A stretch of 64,000 nt of DNA from CAVWNR01 sp963756525 (GCA_963756525.1 CAVWNR010000006.1:236531-300530), one strand, 5' to 3'; shown: positions 34,588-43,699, counted from the stretch's first letter. Notes: generated by a model from the letters alone, not told the origin. Made by a program: numbers and translations.

Positions 34588-34773
34588 GTGAGTGCAACGT
34601 GCTCGATGTGTGGGCGCGCAGCCGACCCCGAGTCCGACGGCGACCCGCCGCTGACCTGGTGCGCCGACCTGGTCGAAGACCTCGACGGGCCACGGACGAA
34701 GTGGGTCTGCGATCAGTGCACCCGCCGCTATGTCCGGGCGATCGAGGCCAAGCTCGACCAGCAGTGGTGGTAG
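34588..34773 (+). CDS. Small zinc-ribbon protein
   Basis: A 61-residue protein with five cysteines: CSMC (C5, C8), C25 and CDQC (C41, C44), a likely zinc ribbon with C5, C8, C41 and C44 as ligands. The final QQWW is distinctive. Start is GTG 34588, two codons after another GTG (34582); both are possible, and GAGGGTG just upstream serves as ribosome-binding site. Function is unknown; similar short proteins are found beside ABC1-kinase or whiB7 loci in actinobacteria. Convergent with the ABC1 kinase gene. Confidence 0.75.
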   Translation: MSATCSMCGRAADPESDGDPPLTWCADLVEDLDGPRTKWVCDQCTRRYVRAIEAKLDQQWW

Positions 34774-34786
34774 CGGGATCGCGCAA

Positions 34787-36172
34787 CTAGATCGGCGGCT
34801 GGGCGAAGCCGGGCTGCCAGCGCTCGGCGATGGCCCGGTAGGGCGCGGTGGCGCCGAGCTGGCAGAGCACGCCGATCGAGCCCAGCGTCACCCGGTGGAT
34901 GAGCAGGTACGACGGCGGCAGGTTGAGCAGCCGGCCGACCCGCGCCTCGTCGCTGCGCGGGTCGCCGATGCGGGCGGCTTGACTGCGCATCCATTCGCGG
35001 GTGAACGTGAAGCGCTGCACGGCGAGTGGGTCGAGGATCGGGCGCAGGTACTCCAGAACCTGCTGGGCATCCACGTCGATGCCCGGGCGGATGAAGCCGT
35101 GCTCGTGCATCTCCTCCATCAGCCCGTCCAGGTCGCCGTCGAGGGCCAGCCGCGTCATCCGGCCGAGCGGCGGCGGCGTCCCGCCGGGCAGCCGCGCCAC
35201 CGCCCCGAAATCGATCACACCGAGCCGCCCGTCGGCGCAGAGCCGGAAGTTGCCGGGGTGCGGGTCGGCGTGCAGCATCCCGGACCGCTGCGGCGCGGAG
35301 AAGTGCAGCACCGCCAGCAGATAGCCGACGCGATCGCGCTGCGCCCCGCCGCCCCGCGCGATGATTTGCGACAGCGGCGTCCCGTCGATCCATTCCGTGA
35401 CGAGAACCTTCGGCGCGCTGGCCACCACCCGCGGAATCGCGATCTCCGGGTCGTTCGCGTACGCCGCCGCGAAGCCGCGCTGCGCATCGGCCTCCAGGCC
35501 GTAGTCGAGCTCCTCGAGGACGCGTTCGCGAAGTTCCGCGAGCAGCGGCTTCACGTCCAGGCCCGGGGAGATGCGGGCGAAGAGCCGGGCGAACCGGGCC
35601 AGCTGGCTGAAGTCCGTCATCAGCGCCGGCCCGGCGCCCGGGTACTGGATCTTCACGGCGACCCGCCGCCCGTCCCCCCAGACCGCCCGGTGCACCTGGC
35701 CGATGCTCGCCGCGGCGGCCGGCACGTCGTCGAACTCGGCGAAGTGCTCGCGCCAGCGCCTGCCGAACTGCTCGGCGAGCATGCGGTGGCTCGCCTCGAC
35801 CGGCATCGCCGGTGCCGCCTCCTGCAGCCGGGTCAGCGCCTCGCGGTAGGGGGCCGCCGACTCCTCGGGAAGGGCCGCCTCGAACACCGACAGCGCCTGT
35901 CCGACCTTCATCGCGCCGCCCTTGAGCTCGCCGAGGACGGCGAAGAGCTGCTCCGCGGTCCGCTGCTGCAACTCCGCGGCCACGACGTCGGCCGACCGGC
36001 CCGCGATCCGCTTGCCGAGGCCGACGGTCGCCCGGCCCGCGACCCCGAGCGGCAGCGAGGCGAGCCGCGCGGTACGGGCGACACTGCGCTGCGGGATGCT
36101 CCGGGCAGCGTTCGGGCGGGTGTTGTCGCCCCGTGTCCCGCCGCCGGGCGGGTGATCGCTCACGCGGGCCAT
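34787..36172 (-). CDS. ABC1/ADCK (UbiB-like) atypical kinase
   Basis: A 461-residue protein of the UbiB family. Diagnostic motifs: KGGAMKVGQALS (the KxGQ inhibitory segment), the Ala-rich nucleotide loop AAASIGQVH, VAVKIQYPG (ATP-binding Lys), LDYGLEADAQ (Glu), HADPHPGNF (catalytic) and IDFGAV (metal Asp). These proteins have ATPase activity and act in isoprenoid-lipid or quinone metabolism. Position matches Rv3197 beside whiB7. Its start overlaps the end of the ThiF-like gene by 13 bases, so the two are co-transcribed. Confidence 0.9.
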   Translation of the reverse strand: MARVSDHPPGGGTRGDNTRPNAARSIPQRSVARTARLASLPLGVAGRATVGLGKRIAGRSADVVAAELQQRTAEQLFAVLGELKGGAMKVGQALSVFEAALPEESAAPYREALTRLQEAAPAMPVEASHRMLAEQFGRRWREHFAEFDDVPAAAASIGQVHRAVWGDGRRVAVKIQYPGAGPALMTDFSQLARFARLFARISPGLDVKPLLAELRERVLEELDYGLEADAQRGFAAAYANDPEIAIPRVVASAPKVLVTEWIDGTPLSQIIARGGGAQRDRVGYLLAVLHFSAPQRSGMLHADPHPGNFRLCADGRLGVIDFGAVARLPGGTPPPLGRMTRLALDGDLDGLMEEMHEHGFIRPGIDVDAQQVLEYLRPILDPLAVQRFTFTREWMRSQAARIGDPRSDEARVGRLLNLPPSYLLIHRVTLGSIGVLCQLGATAPYRAIAERWQPGFAQPPI

Positions 36173-37197
36173 TCTGCCGAACGCGTCGTCCCGGCGGCAT
36201 GCGCGCCGCAGTCACAGTCCGGATGGGTCGACCAGCTGCGTCGCCGGATCCGCCAGTCCGGCACACGGAACTCCAGCGTGCCGTCGAGGGTCGCCGGCTG
36301 CTCGCCGTCCAGGTACGCCAACGCCTGCAGCGCGGTGACGCTGCCGACCAGGCTGGCGACGGCGACGTCGGACGGCGCGGTGTGCCGTGGCGGCACGGAC
36401 AGCTGCACGGCCAGCGCCGGCCAGGCCTCGTCGCGGTCCAGCCGGTGCAGATCGGCGCAGCGCAGGCAACTCGTCAGCCCCGGCAGCACGAGCGGCCCCA
36501 CCGCGGCCCGCTCGCCGCTCGCCTGGGTCGCGAGGTGGCTGCTGCCCTGGGCGTGCAGCGCGGTCCGGATGTCGCTGTCGACCGGACCGTCTAGCGCCAG
36601 CACGACCAGGTCGGGGAGGCGCCGCGCGGGAAGCGGGCCGGTGTCGCACTCCGGCGCGGCGCGCTCCGCGGCGGCCGCAGCGCTGCGGGCGAAGCGCTCG
36701 CCCTCGTCCTTCGGCGCGAGGCCGCCGGGCACGGCATCGCACAGGCGTACGTCGCGTGCCGCCCGGAAGACGATCCGGCCGACGCCGGCCGCCGCGAGCA
36801 GCGAGCCGACGAACGAGGCTATCCGCCCGTCACCGTGGATCGCGACCGCCGAGCGCCGGCGGCGCTCCAGCAGCCGGATGGCGCGCTGGCCGTGCCGGAT
36901 CCGCAGCGCCGCCAGGTCGGCGGCCAGCCGCGGGGTCGGCGGGGTGGTCTGCCCGGCGCTGCGGCGCAGCAGGAACCCGGCGGTCTGCAGCGACGCCACC
37001 AGCTCCTCGGTCAGACACGCGTGCGGCTCGCCGTCAGGTGGCACGTCCAGCCCGGCCAGCTGGCGCACCGTGGCCCCGTCCGCGCTCTGCAGAACGACCG
37101 CCCGGTCTCCGAGCTCGAGCTGGACCGCGTGCGGCGAGCGCCACAGCACGCGGGCCGAGGGGTTGAGGAAGAGCTCCCCGAGCGGTGTCTTGGCCAC
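36160..37197 (-). CDS. ThiF/E1-like protein (TOMM-type cyclodehydratase family, Rv3196-like)
   Basis: A 345-residue protein. The N-terminal 90 residues resemble the leader-peptide-recognition (winged helix) module of TOMM ThiF-like proteins; residues 110-330 have a Rossmann-like E1 domain (AIHGDGRIASFVGSLLAAAGV). Cysteines CLRC near 233 and CDC near 330 likely bind zinc. The usual E1 catalytic Arg/Asp set is weak, so it may be non-catalytic. No precursor peptide is visible nearby, and the linkage with ABC1 kinase is the conserved mycobacterial arrangement (Rv3196-Rv3197). Function unknown. Confidence 0.7.
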   Translation of the reverse strand: MAKTPLGELFLNPSARVLWRSPHAVQLELGDRAVVLQSADGATVRQLAGLDVPPDGEPHACLTEELVASLQTAGFLLRRSAGQTTPPTPRLAADLAALRIRHGQRAIRLLERRRRSAVAIHGDGRIASFVGSLLAAAGVGRIVFRAARDVRLCDAVPGGLAPKDEGERFARSAAAAAERAAPECDTGPLPARRLPDLVVLALDGPVDSDIRTALHAQGSSHLATQASGERAAVGPLVLPGLTSCLRCADLHRLDRDEAWPALAVQLSVPPRHTAPSDVAVASLVGSVTALQALAYLDGEQPATLDGTLEFRVPDWRIRRRSWSTHPDCDCGAHAAGTTRSAEWPA

Positions 37198-37236
37198 CCG
37201 GGCACCATGCCAGATCCGGTCTCGCCACCGCCGCCG

Positions 37237-37362
37237 TTATCCACAGCTGCTTGACAACGCTGCGTGTTCGCATCGAACCGCTTGGTGATGGTTCCGGATG
37301 TCCACAGTTGTGCATGGTCGTGTGGACAGCGTGCGAATAACCCGCGCCGCGGCTGTGGACAT
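37237..37362. promoter_or_regulatory. Cluster of four DnaA-box-like sites
   Basis: In the divergent interval between the ThiF-like and YgjP-like genes lie TTATCCACA (37237-37245), ATGTCCACA (37298-37306), and on the other strand CTGTCCACA (37321-37329) and ATGTCCACA (37354-37362). The first is a perfect consensus; the others differ by one base from the actinobacterial TTGTCCACA. No dnaA, dnaN or AT-rich unwinding element is nearby, so this is not oriC. A DnaA-titration or regulatory site is a reasonable inference. Confidence 0.5.
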
Positions 37363-37457
37363 CAGCAGCTCGGCCGCTGACCGTGTGCCGCCACCGTGTG
37401 GCTCGAACCCGTGGCCGACGGCACGGTGTTGTCGCCGGACGCGGTTACGGTATGTGA

Positions 37458-38045
37458 ATGCAGCGCCCCTACGCGATCGAGGTACGGCGCAGTCCACGGC
37501 GCCGGCGGACGGTGTCGGCCTATCGCGACGGCGACCGGATCGTCGTGCTCATCCCGGCCCGGTTCAGCCGCTCGGAGGAGCGGCGCTGGGTGGACGAGAT
37601 GGTGGGCCGGGTGACCGCTCGCGAGTCGCGCGAGCGCACGCGCGGCCCGCGGCGCAGCGACACCGCGTTGATCCGACGGTGCAGCGAGCTTTCGGACCGT
37701 TACCTGGACGGGCGGGCCCGGCCGACCAGCGTGCGCTGGGTCGACACCATGCGCACCCGGTGGGCATCCTGCACACCCGATGACGGGACGATCCGGGTCT
37801 CCGCCCGGCTGCGCCACATGCCGCCGTGGGTGCTCGACTACGTCCTCGTTCACGAGCTGGCCCACCTGCTCGTCCCCGGGCACGGCCGGCCGTTCTGGAC
37901 ACTGGTGGAGCGCTATGCGCGCAGCGAGCGGGCGCGCGGCTACCTCGACGGAGTGAGCGCCGCCGCCCAGCTGCCGATCGCCGACGACTTGGCCGACGAC
38001 CTTGCCGAGGAACTCGCGGACTATGCCGGGGGCGTGCTTTCCTGA
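37458..38045 (+). CDS. YgjP-like M48-type metallopeptidase
   Basis: A 195-residue zinc peptidase of the YgjP/WLM group. The motif HELAH (H132, E133, H136) followed by GHGRPFW (H142) gives HExxH-x5-H zinc coordination, with MRTRWASC upstream typical of the family. The N-terminal half is a beta-rich domain with VRRSPRRRRTVSAY. ATG 37458 is the first start. Its last 25 bases overlap the end of the convergent zincin gene. Function is unknown. Confidence 0.88.
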   Translation: MQRPYAIEVRRSPRRRRTVSAYRDGDRIVVLIPARFSRSEERRWVDEMVGRVTARESRERTRGPRRSDTALIRRCSELSDRYLDGRARPTSVRWVDTMRTRWASCTPDDGTIRVSARLRHMPPWVLDYVLVHELAHLLVPGHGRPFWTLVERYARSERARGYLDGVSAAAQLPIADDLADDLAEELADYAGGVLS

Positions 38046-39295
38046 CCGGGCTCGGCCGGTGGCTCGACCTGCCCGCGCAGCTCGGCCAGCGGATCGGTGC
38101 CGAAGCGTTGCGCGAACCCGATCGGGTCGTCGAGGTCGTCGGCGTCGGGCAGCAGGTCGGGGTGCGCCCATACGCTGTCGCGCCCCGCGACGCCATGCTT
38201 CTCGGTGACCGCCCACCACAGCGTCGCCGCTTCGCGCAGTCGGCGCGGCCGCAGCTCCAGCCCGACGAGGGTCGAGAAGGTCTGCTCCGCCGGGCCGCCG
38301 GTGGCACGGCGCCGGCGCGAGGCTTCCCGCAGCGCGGCGGCGCCGGGCATCCGCTCGCCCGCGGCGGCGGCGACCACCGCGTCGACCCAGCCCTCGACGA
38401 GCGCGAGCAGCGTCTCGAGCCGGCGCAGCGCCGTCTGCTGCTCGGGCGTCTCCTCGGGCTGGAACATTCCTCCGGCCAGGGCGTTCTGCAGGCTCTCCGG
38501 ATTGGTCGGGTCGATGCCCGACATCGCACGTTCGATGGCCGAGGTGTCGACGGTGATGCCGCGGGCGTACGCCTCGACCGTGTCGAGCAGCCGCTGGCGC
38601 AGCCACGGCACGTGGCCGAACAGCCGGTGATGCGCGGCTTCGCGCAGCGCGAGGTAGAGCCGCACCTCCTCCTCGGGCCGCTCGAGTCCGCCGCCGAAGC
38701 CGGCCACGTTCTCCGGCAGCAGGGCGGCGGTGCCGCTGGGACCGAGCGGCAGGCCGATGTCGGTGCTGGCGACGACCTCCTGTGCCAGCCCGGCCAGACC
38801 TTGCCCGACCTGGGCGCCGAACATCATCCCGCCGAACTGGCTCATCACCCCAGCCAGCGGACCGGCCTGCGCCGCGGCTTCGGCCGGCAGCGCTTCGGTC
38901 ATCGCGCCCACTACCCGCGACGCGACGGGGTCGCACAGCGCGGCCCACACCGGTTGGGTCTTCTCGACCCACTGCACGCGGGTCCACGCCTCCACCGTCC
39001 GCACCCCGGACGGGAACTCGGTGACCGCGTCCAGCCACAGATCGGCGAGGCGGATCGCGTCCGCGACGGCGTCGCGTTCGCCGGCACTGACGGGCCGGTG
39101 CTGTGCTGCCAGCGTCGAGATGGAGATCTGGCGGGCGAGATCCCAGTTGACCGGGCCGCCCGACCACGACAGCAGCTTCTGCAACTCCGCGAAGAGCGGA
39201 ATCTTGCCGGCGATGTCGTCTGCGTTGCCCGCATCACCCTCGCCGCGCCGTTCCGGCTCGTTCGGGTCGAAGCCGAACGGAAGATTGCTGCTCAC
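38021..39295 (-). CDS. Zincin-like protein (zinc-dependent metalloprotease, Rv3195-like)
   Basis: A 424-residue protein of the actinobacterial zincin_2 family. The defining segment is REAAHHRLFGHVPWLR, preceded by AQVGQGLAGLAQEV and LPENVAGF. Family members are called putative metalloproteases or F420-associated hydrolases, but activity is unproved. I chose GTG 39295 (MSSNLPFGFDPNEP) rather than the upstream ATG 39319, because the latter lies inside a duplicated sequence. A mini-ORF upstream ends in GTGA over this start. Convergent with and overlapping the YgjP-like gene. Confidence 0.85.
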   Translation of the reverse strand: MSSNLPFGFDPNEPERRGEGDAGNADDIAGKIPLFAELQKLLSWSGGPVNWDLARQISISTLAAQHRPVSAGERDAVADAIRLADLWLDAVTEFPSGVRTVEAWTRVQWVEKTQPVWAALCDPVASRVVGAMTEALPAEAAAQAGPLAGVMSQFGGMMFGAQVGQGLAGLAQEVVASTDIGLPLGPSGTAALLPENVAGFGGGLERPEEEVRLYLALREAAHHRLFGHVPWLRQRLLDTVEAYARGITVDTSAIERAMSGIDPTNPESLQNALAGGMFQPEETPEQQTALRRLETLLALVEGWVDAVVAAAAGERMPGAAALREASRRRRATGGPAEQTFSTLVGLELRPRRLREAATLWWAVTEKHGVAGRDSVWAHPDLLPDADDLDDPIGFAQRFGTDPLAELRGQVEPPAEPGQESTPPA

Positions 39296-39301
39296 GGGTC
39301 C

Positions 39302-39408
39302 ATCCTGCTCTTCGCGCAAGCGCTCATCGCTGCGTTCGCTCCGCTCCTCGCTCGCTGACGCTCGCTGCGATGCTCACTCACGGTCCTATCCTGCTCTTCG
39401 CGCAAGCG
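39302..39408. repeat. Direct repeat duplicating the zincin start region
   Basis: The 21-base string at 39302-39322 recurs exactly at 39388-39408, each copy followed on the coding (minus) strand by GGACCGTGAG-like or GGACCCGTGAG-like start sequence. Between them is a CGCTCCTCGCTCGCTGACGC-type low-complexity stretch that is common in actinobacterial genomes. The duplication produces a decoy start at 39378. Confidence 0.7.
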
Positions 39409-39542
39409 CCCATATCTGCCACGGTAGTTATGACGATCGGCGCGAGCGGCCCGTGCCTGCCGCCACGGCATTGCGCCCACAGCGAACCGCTCGATCACGC
39501 TGTATAAGGTGCAGCGGTGAGCCGGCCGACGACAGGCGCGCG

Positions 39543-40583
39543 GTGAACCGCCGCAACCGCACGCTGGTGGTCGGCGGCGTGCTCTTCGTCGTGCTCTTCG
39601 TCCTCGCGCTCACCCTTCCGGTGCCGTACGTGATCCTCAGTCCGGGTCCGACGTTCAACACGCTCGGCAGGTACCAGACCGACAGCGGCGATCAGCAGAT
39701 CATCGTCATCACGGGACGGCCGGTCAACCAGACCAGCGGCAATCTGAACATGACCACAGTGAACGTCAGCGGCGGTCACGTCACCGCCGTCCAGGCGCTG
39801 ATCGGCTGGCTGCAAAACGACCAGACCGTCGTCCCGCGCACCGCCATCTACCCGCCCGGCCAGTCGGTGCAACAGGTCAACCAGCAGGACACCGCGCAGT
39901 TCGCGCAGTCACAGGAAGCCGCGACCGCAGCGGCGTTCTGCGAGCTGGGTTACCCGCGCGGTTTCGGCGTGCTCCGCGTCGATCCCAAGCTCAACGCGTA
40001 CGGCAAGCTCGAGGCCGGCGACCAGATCGTCAGCGTCGACGGCAAGCCGGCGGACTCCGAGGCGAAGCTCGCCGCGATCCTGCTGAACGACACGCCGGGC
40101 CAGACGGTGGGGATCACCGTCAAGCGCAGCGGTGTGCTGCGGAGCGAGCAGGTGACGCTCAGCAAGCCGGCGGGCAACGGGAAGGGTGGCCGGCTCGGCG
40201 TCACCGTCACTACCGGATGCCTCGCGCCGTTCGAGGTCGACCTCGGCCTCGGCGACGAGATCGGCGGCCCGTCGGCCGGGCTGATGTTCGCTCTCGGGAT
40301 CATGGACAAGGTTGGCCCGACCAACCTCACCAACGGGACGTTCGTCGCAGGCACGGGGGAGATCCAGCCGGACGGCAAGGTGCTCCCGATCGGCGGCATC
40401 CAGCTGAAGATGATCGCCGCGCGGCGGGCCGGGGCCACCGTCTTCCTCGCCCCGGACGCCAACTGCGGCGACGTCCGCGGCGCCGTCCCCGATGGCCTGA
40501 ACGTGATCAAGGTCGACACACTGCACGATGCGGTGCAGGACTTGCGGGCGGTCGAACACGGGGGTTCCGTGCCGCACTGCTGA
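39543..40583 (+). CDS. PDZ-Lon (S16-type) membrane-anchored protease
   Basis: A 346-residue protein. A transmembrane helix at about 9-28 is followed by an extracytoplasmic region, a PDZ domain at about 140-215 (KLEAGDQIVSVDGKP) and a Lon-like S16 domain. The catalytic dyad is S244 (GGPSAGLMFA) and K289 (GGIQLKMIAARRAGA), 45 residues apart as in Lon. It has no ATPase domain, so it probably degrades unfolded or exported substrates; it is the YlbL/Rv3194c type. GTG 39543 is the start; a nine-codon ORF from 39517 overlaps it. Confidence 0.92.
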   Translation: MNRRNRTLVVGGVLFVVLFVLALTLPVPYVILSPGPTFNTLGRYQTDSGDQQIIVITGRPVNQTSGNLNMTTVNVSGGHVTAVQALIGWLQNDQTVVPRTAIYPPGQSVQQVNQQDTAQFAQSQEAATAAAFCELGYPRGFGVLRVDPKLNAYGKLEAGDQIVSVDGKPADSEAKLAAILLNDTPGQTVGITVKRSGVLRSEQVTLSKPAGNGKGGRLGVTVTTGCLAPFEVDLGLGDEIGGPSAGLMFALGIMDKVGPTNLTNGTFVAGTGEIQPDGKVLPIGGIQLKMIAARRAGATVFLAPDANCGDVRGAVPDGLNVIKVDTLHDAVQDLRAVEHGGSVPHC

Positions 40584-40681
40584 CCGATCCGGTGGAACCG
40601 GCTACCGCGTCGGAACGTTGACCCGAGGGGTCGAGTCGGCGACGTCGCGGCCTGCACCCGAACACGACCGAGGAGCTGCCT

Positions 40682-43657
40682 GTGGCCATGCGGCCGCCGA
40701 TGCCGGCCCTGCATCTTTCCCGGCGCGTCAAGATTGTCTTGCTCGTGCTGGCCGCGATCATCGTCGCACTGATCGTCGCCAGTTCGCTGGTCGGCGTGTA
40801 CGTCGACTGGCTGTGGTTCGGCCAGGTCGGCTACCGCAACGTCTTCAAGGGCGTGTTCTTCACCCGGCTGATCCTGTTCTTCCTGTTCGGCGGGTTGATG
40901 GCGGCCATCCTGGGCGGCAACATCGCGCTCGCCTACCTGCTGCGGCCCCCGTTCCGCCCACTGTCGTCCGAGCAGCAGAACCTCGAGCGGTACCGGGTTA
41001 TGCTCGAGCCGCGCAAGGGCTGGATCCTCGCCGGGATCATGGCGCTCGCCGGCCTGATCGCCGGGCTCTCCGCGCAGGGTGACTGGCGCACCTGGATGCT
41101 GTGGCGCTACGGCGGCAAGTTCGGGGTCAAGGACCCGCAGTTCCATCTCGATATCTCGTTCTTCGCCTGGGACTACCCGGCGTACCGGTTGATGCTGGGC
41201 TTCGGCTTCAGCGCGATCTTCTTCGCAGTGATCCTCAGCCTCGCCACGCACTACCTCTTCGGAGCCCTGCGGATCCAGACGCCAGGCCCGAAGATCACGC
41301 TCTCGGCGCGCCGGCACGTCACCGTGCTCATCTTCGTGTTCATCGCCTTGAAGGCCGTCGCCTACTGGCTGGACCGGTACGGCCTGGTGTACTCCGACCG
41401 GGGAAAGGTGACCGGCGCCTCCTACGCCGACGTGAACGCGGCGCTGCCGGCGAAGACGATCCTGTTCTGGATCGCGATCATCATCGCGATCGGGGTGCTC
41501 GCCAGCATGTGGCTCAAGAGCGCACGGTTGCCGGCAATCGGCTTCGCGGTGCTCATCGTGCTGAGCATCCTGATCGGCGGCATCTACCCGGCCGCGGTTC
41601 AGCAGTTCACGGTGAAGCCCAATGCGAGCACGAAGGAAGCGCCCTACATCTCCCGCAACATCCAGGCGACCCGGCAGGCGTACGGCATCGTCACCGGGAC
41701 GAACGTCGACTACCAGACGTACAACGTGAACGCGTCCCCGTCGACGGCTGCACTCGTGCCGGCAAACCCGACCGTCAGCGACCTGCGCATCCTCGATCCG
41801 AACCAGATCGCCCCGACGTTCACCCAGCAGCAGCAGATCCGCAACGTCTACGGCTTTCCCGACAAGCTCGACGTCGACCGGTACAAGATCGGCGGCCTCA
41901 CGAAGGACTACATCGTCGGCGTGCGCGAGCTCGACGCCGCCAACCTGACCGACAACCAGGGGAACTGGATCAATCAGCACACCGTCTACACCCACGGCTA
42001 CGGCTTCGTCGCGGCCGCCGCCGACGTGGACGTGACCAACAACAAGGGCCTCTACGCAGAAGGTGATATTCCGCCGTCGGGCATCTTTGACAACGTCCTC
42101 AAGCAGCCGGACGCGTACTACGGCGAGCTGCTGCCGAACTACTCGATCGTGGGAGCCGAGGGCGCGCCGCAGGAGTACGACGGCAGCGACGCCGCCAAGG
42201 TCACCTACAAGGGCGACGGCGGAGTGCCGCTCGACAACTTCTTCACCCGGCTGGCGTTCGCGGTCAAGTACAAGCAGACCAACTTCCTGCTCAACAGCGC
42301 GGTCTCCGCCAAGGGCGCCAAGCTGATCTTCGACCGTGACCCGCGCCAGATGGTGGAGAAGGTAGCGCCGTTCCTCACCGTCGACGGCGACCCGTACCCG
42401 ATCGTCGACTCGCAGTCCGGCCACATCGTCTGGATGGTCGACGCGTACACGACGATGTCGAACTACCCCTACTCGGAGCGGGAGTCGCTGGCCGACCTGA
42501 CGTCCGACTCGCTGACCAAAAACGACAAGACCGCCTCGCAGCCGAACGACCAGATCAACTACATCCGCAACTCGGTGAAGGCGACCGTCGACGCGTACAC
42601 CGGCAAGGTGACGCTCTACACCTGGAACCAGCAGCAGCAGCCGGACCCGGTGCTCCAGGCGTGGATGAAGGCGTTCCCGGGAACGGTGCTGCCGCAGCAG
42701 GACATGCCGGCCAGCATCCTGGCGCACGTGCGCTACCCCGAGGACCTCTTCGAGGCGCAGCGCGCGCTGATCGGCTCGTATCACGTCGATGACCCAGTGA
42801 CGTTCTACAACGTCGGCGACCGGTGGACGGTGCCGGTCGACCCGGCCGACTCCTCGGCCAACCAGCCGCCGTACTACGTGCTCGCCTCGCCGCCGGTCGG
42901 CGCCCCGGTCCCCGAGTTCCAGCTGACCTCGCCGATGATCGTCAACAACCGCAACAACCTCGCGGCCTACGTCAGCGTCGACAGCGACCAGGCGCACTAC
43001 GGTCAGATGACGGTGCTCAAGGTGCCGCCCGGCACGGTCACCAACGGGCCGGAGCAGGTGGCCAACATCCTCAACACGAACGCGGTGATCACCAAGGACC
43101 TGTCGCTGTTCAACCAGACCGGTGGGCAGTCCCAGGTGATCCACGGCAACCTGCTGACGTTGCCGATCGGGAGCTCGTTCCTCTACGTCGAGCCGCTCTA
43201 CGTCCAGGGGACGGGCGGCAACGCGGCGTTCCCGACCCTGCAGCGAGTGCTGGTCGTCTACGGCGACAAGATCGGGTATGCGCCGAGCCTCGCCGATGCC
43301 TTGGAGAACCTGAGCCAGCCGACGGTCGGTCTCAACATCCCCGGCAACGCCAACTCCAGCACCCCGACGTCGTCGAACACGCAGTCGAGCGCGCCGCCGA
43401 GTTCGTCACAGCCGCCGGCCAAGTCGAGCGCGGCGGCACCGGCTCCTAGTCAACCGCCGGTGCAGGCGCTGCTCCAGCAGCTGAACGCGGCGTTCCAGGA
43501 TCTGCAGAAGGCCTACCAGTCGGGCGACCCGGTCGCGGTCGGCCAGGCCGAGGCGAAGATCAAGCAGTACACCGAGGAGTACCTGCGCCTCTACGGCTCG
43601 TCGACGAGCCCGTCGCCCCATCCGTCCAGCTCGCCGGCGCGCAGCTCCGGGCGCTGA
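40682..43657 (+). CDS. UPF0182 family large integral membrane protein
   Basis: A 991-residue member of the UPF0182 family (Rv3193c position). The N-terminal 330 residues hold about seven transmembrane helices (first at 14-38, then around 60-82, and others to 300); the remainder is extracytoplasmic and contains conserved DYQTYNVN, PYPIVDSQSGHIVWMVDAYT and RYPEDLF segments. A Ser/Pro-rich linker near 885-925 precedes a helical C-terminus. GTG 40682. Function remains undefined. Very even codon use shows a native, conserved gene. Confidence 0.93.
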   Translation: MAMRPPMPALHLSRRVKIVLLVLAAIIVALIVASSLVGVYVDWLWFGQVGYRNVFKGVFFTRLILFFLFGGLMAAILGGNIALAYLLRPPFRPLSSEQQNLERYRVMLEPRKGWILAGIMALAGLIAGLSAQGDWRTWMLWRYGGKFGVKDPQFHLDISFFAWDYPAYRLMLGFGFSAIFFAVILSLATHYLFGALRIQTPGPKITLSARRHVTVLIFVFIALKAVAYWLDRYGLVYSDRGKVTGASYADVNAALPAKTILFWIAIIIAIGVLASMWLKSARLPAIGFAVLIVLSILIGGIYPAAVQQFTVKPNASTKEAPYISRNIQATRQAYGIVTGTNVDYQTYNVNASPSTAALVPANPTVSDLRILDPNQIAPTFTQQQQIRNVYGFPDKLDVDRYKIGGLTKDYIVGVRELDAANLTDNQGNWINQHTVYTHGYGFVAAAADVDVTNNKGLYAEGDIPPSGIFDNVLKQPDAYYGELLPNYSIVGAEGAPQEYDGSDAAKVTYKGDGGVPLDNFFTRLAFAVKYKQTNFLLNSAVSAKGAKLIFDRDPRQMVEKVAPFLTVDGDPYPIVDSQSGHIVWMVDAYTTMSNYPYSERESLADLTSDSLTKNDKTASQPNDQINYIRNSVKATVDAYTGKVTLYTWNQQQQPDPVLQAWMKAFPGTVLPQQDMPASILAHVRYPEDLFEAQRALIGSYHVDDPVTFYNVGDRWTVPVDPADSSANQPPYYVLASPPVGAPVPEFQLTSPMIVNNRNNLAAYVSVDSDQAHYGQMTVLKVPPGTVTNGPEQVANILNTNAVITKDLSLFNQTGGQSQVIHGNLLTLPIGSSFLYVEPLYVQGTGGNAAFPTLQRVLVVYGDKIGYAPSLADALENLSQPTVGLNIPGNANSSTPTSSNTQSSAPPSSSQPPAKSSAAAPAPSQPPVQALLQQLNAAFQDLQKAYQSGDPVAVGQAEAKIKQYTEEYLRLYGSSTSPSPHPSSSPARSSGR

Positions 43658-43699
43658 TTTGAAGTCACCGTGCGACGGCAGGTAAAGTGGCGGTGCCGA

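Noticed and set aside
36160..37197. A complete TOMM/RiPP biosynthetic cluster
   Set aside because: Only a ThiF-like protein is present; no precursor peptide, YcaO or dehydrogenase lies near, and the gene is a conserved housekeeping neighbour of the ABC1 kinase.
37237..37362. Chromosomal replication origin
   Set aside because: No dnaA, dnaN, recF or rpmH genes and no AT-rich unwinding region nearby; only DnaA-like boxes are present.
39950..43144. A 1064-codon open frame on the minus strand opposite UPF0182
   Set aside because: It is the antisense shadow of a strongly conserved gene, has His/Val/Arg-biased composition and no domain; GC-rich codon bias keeps such frames open.
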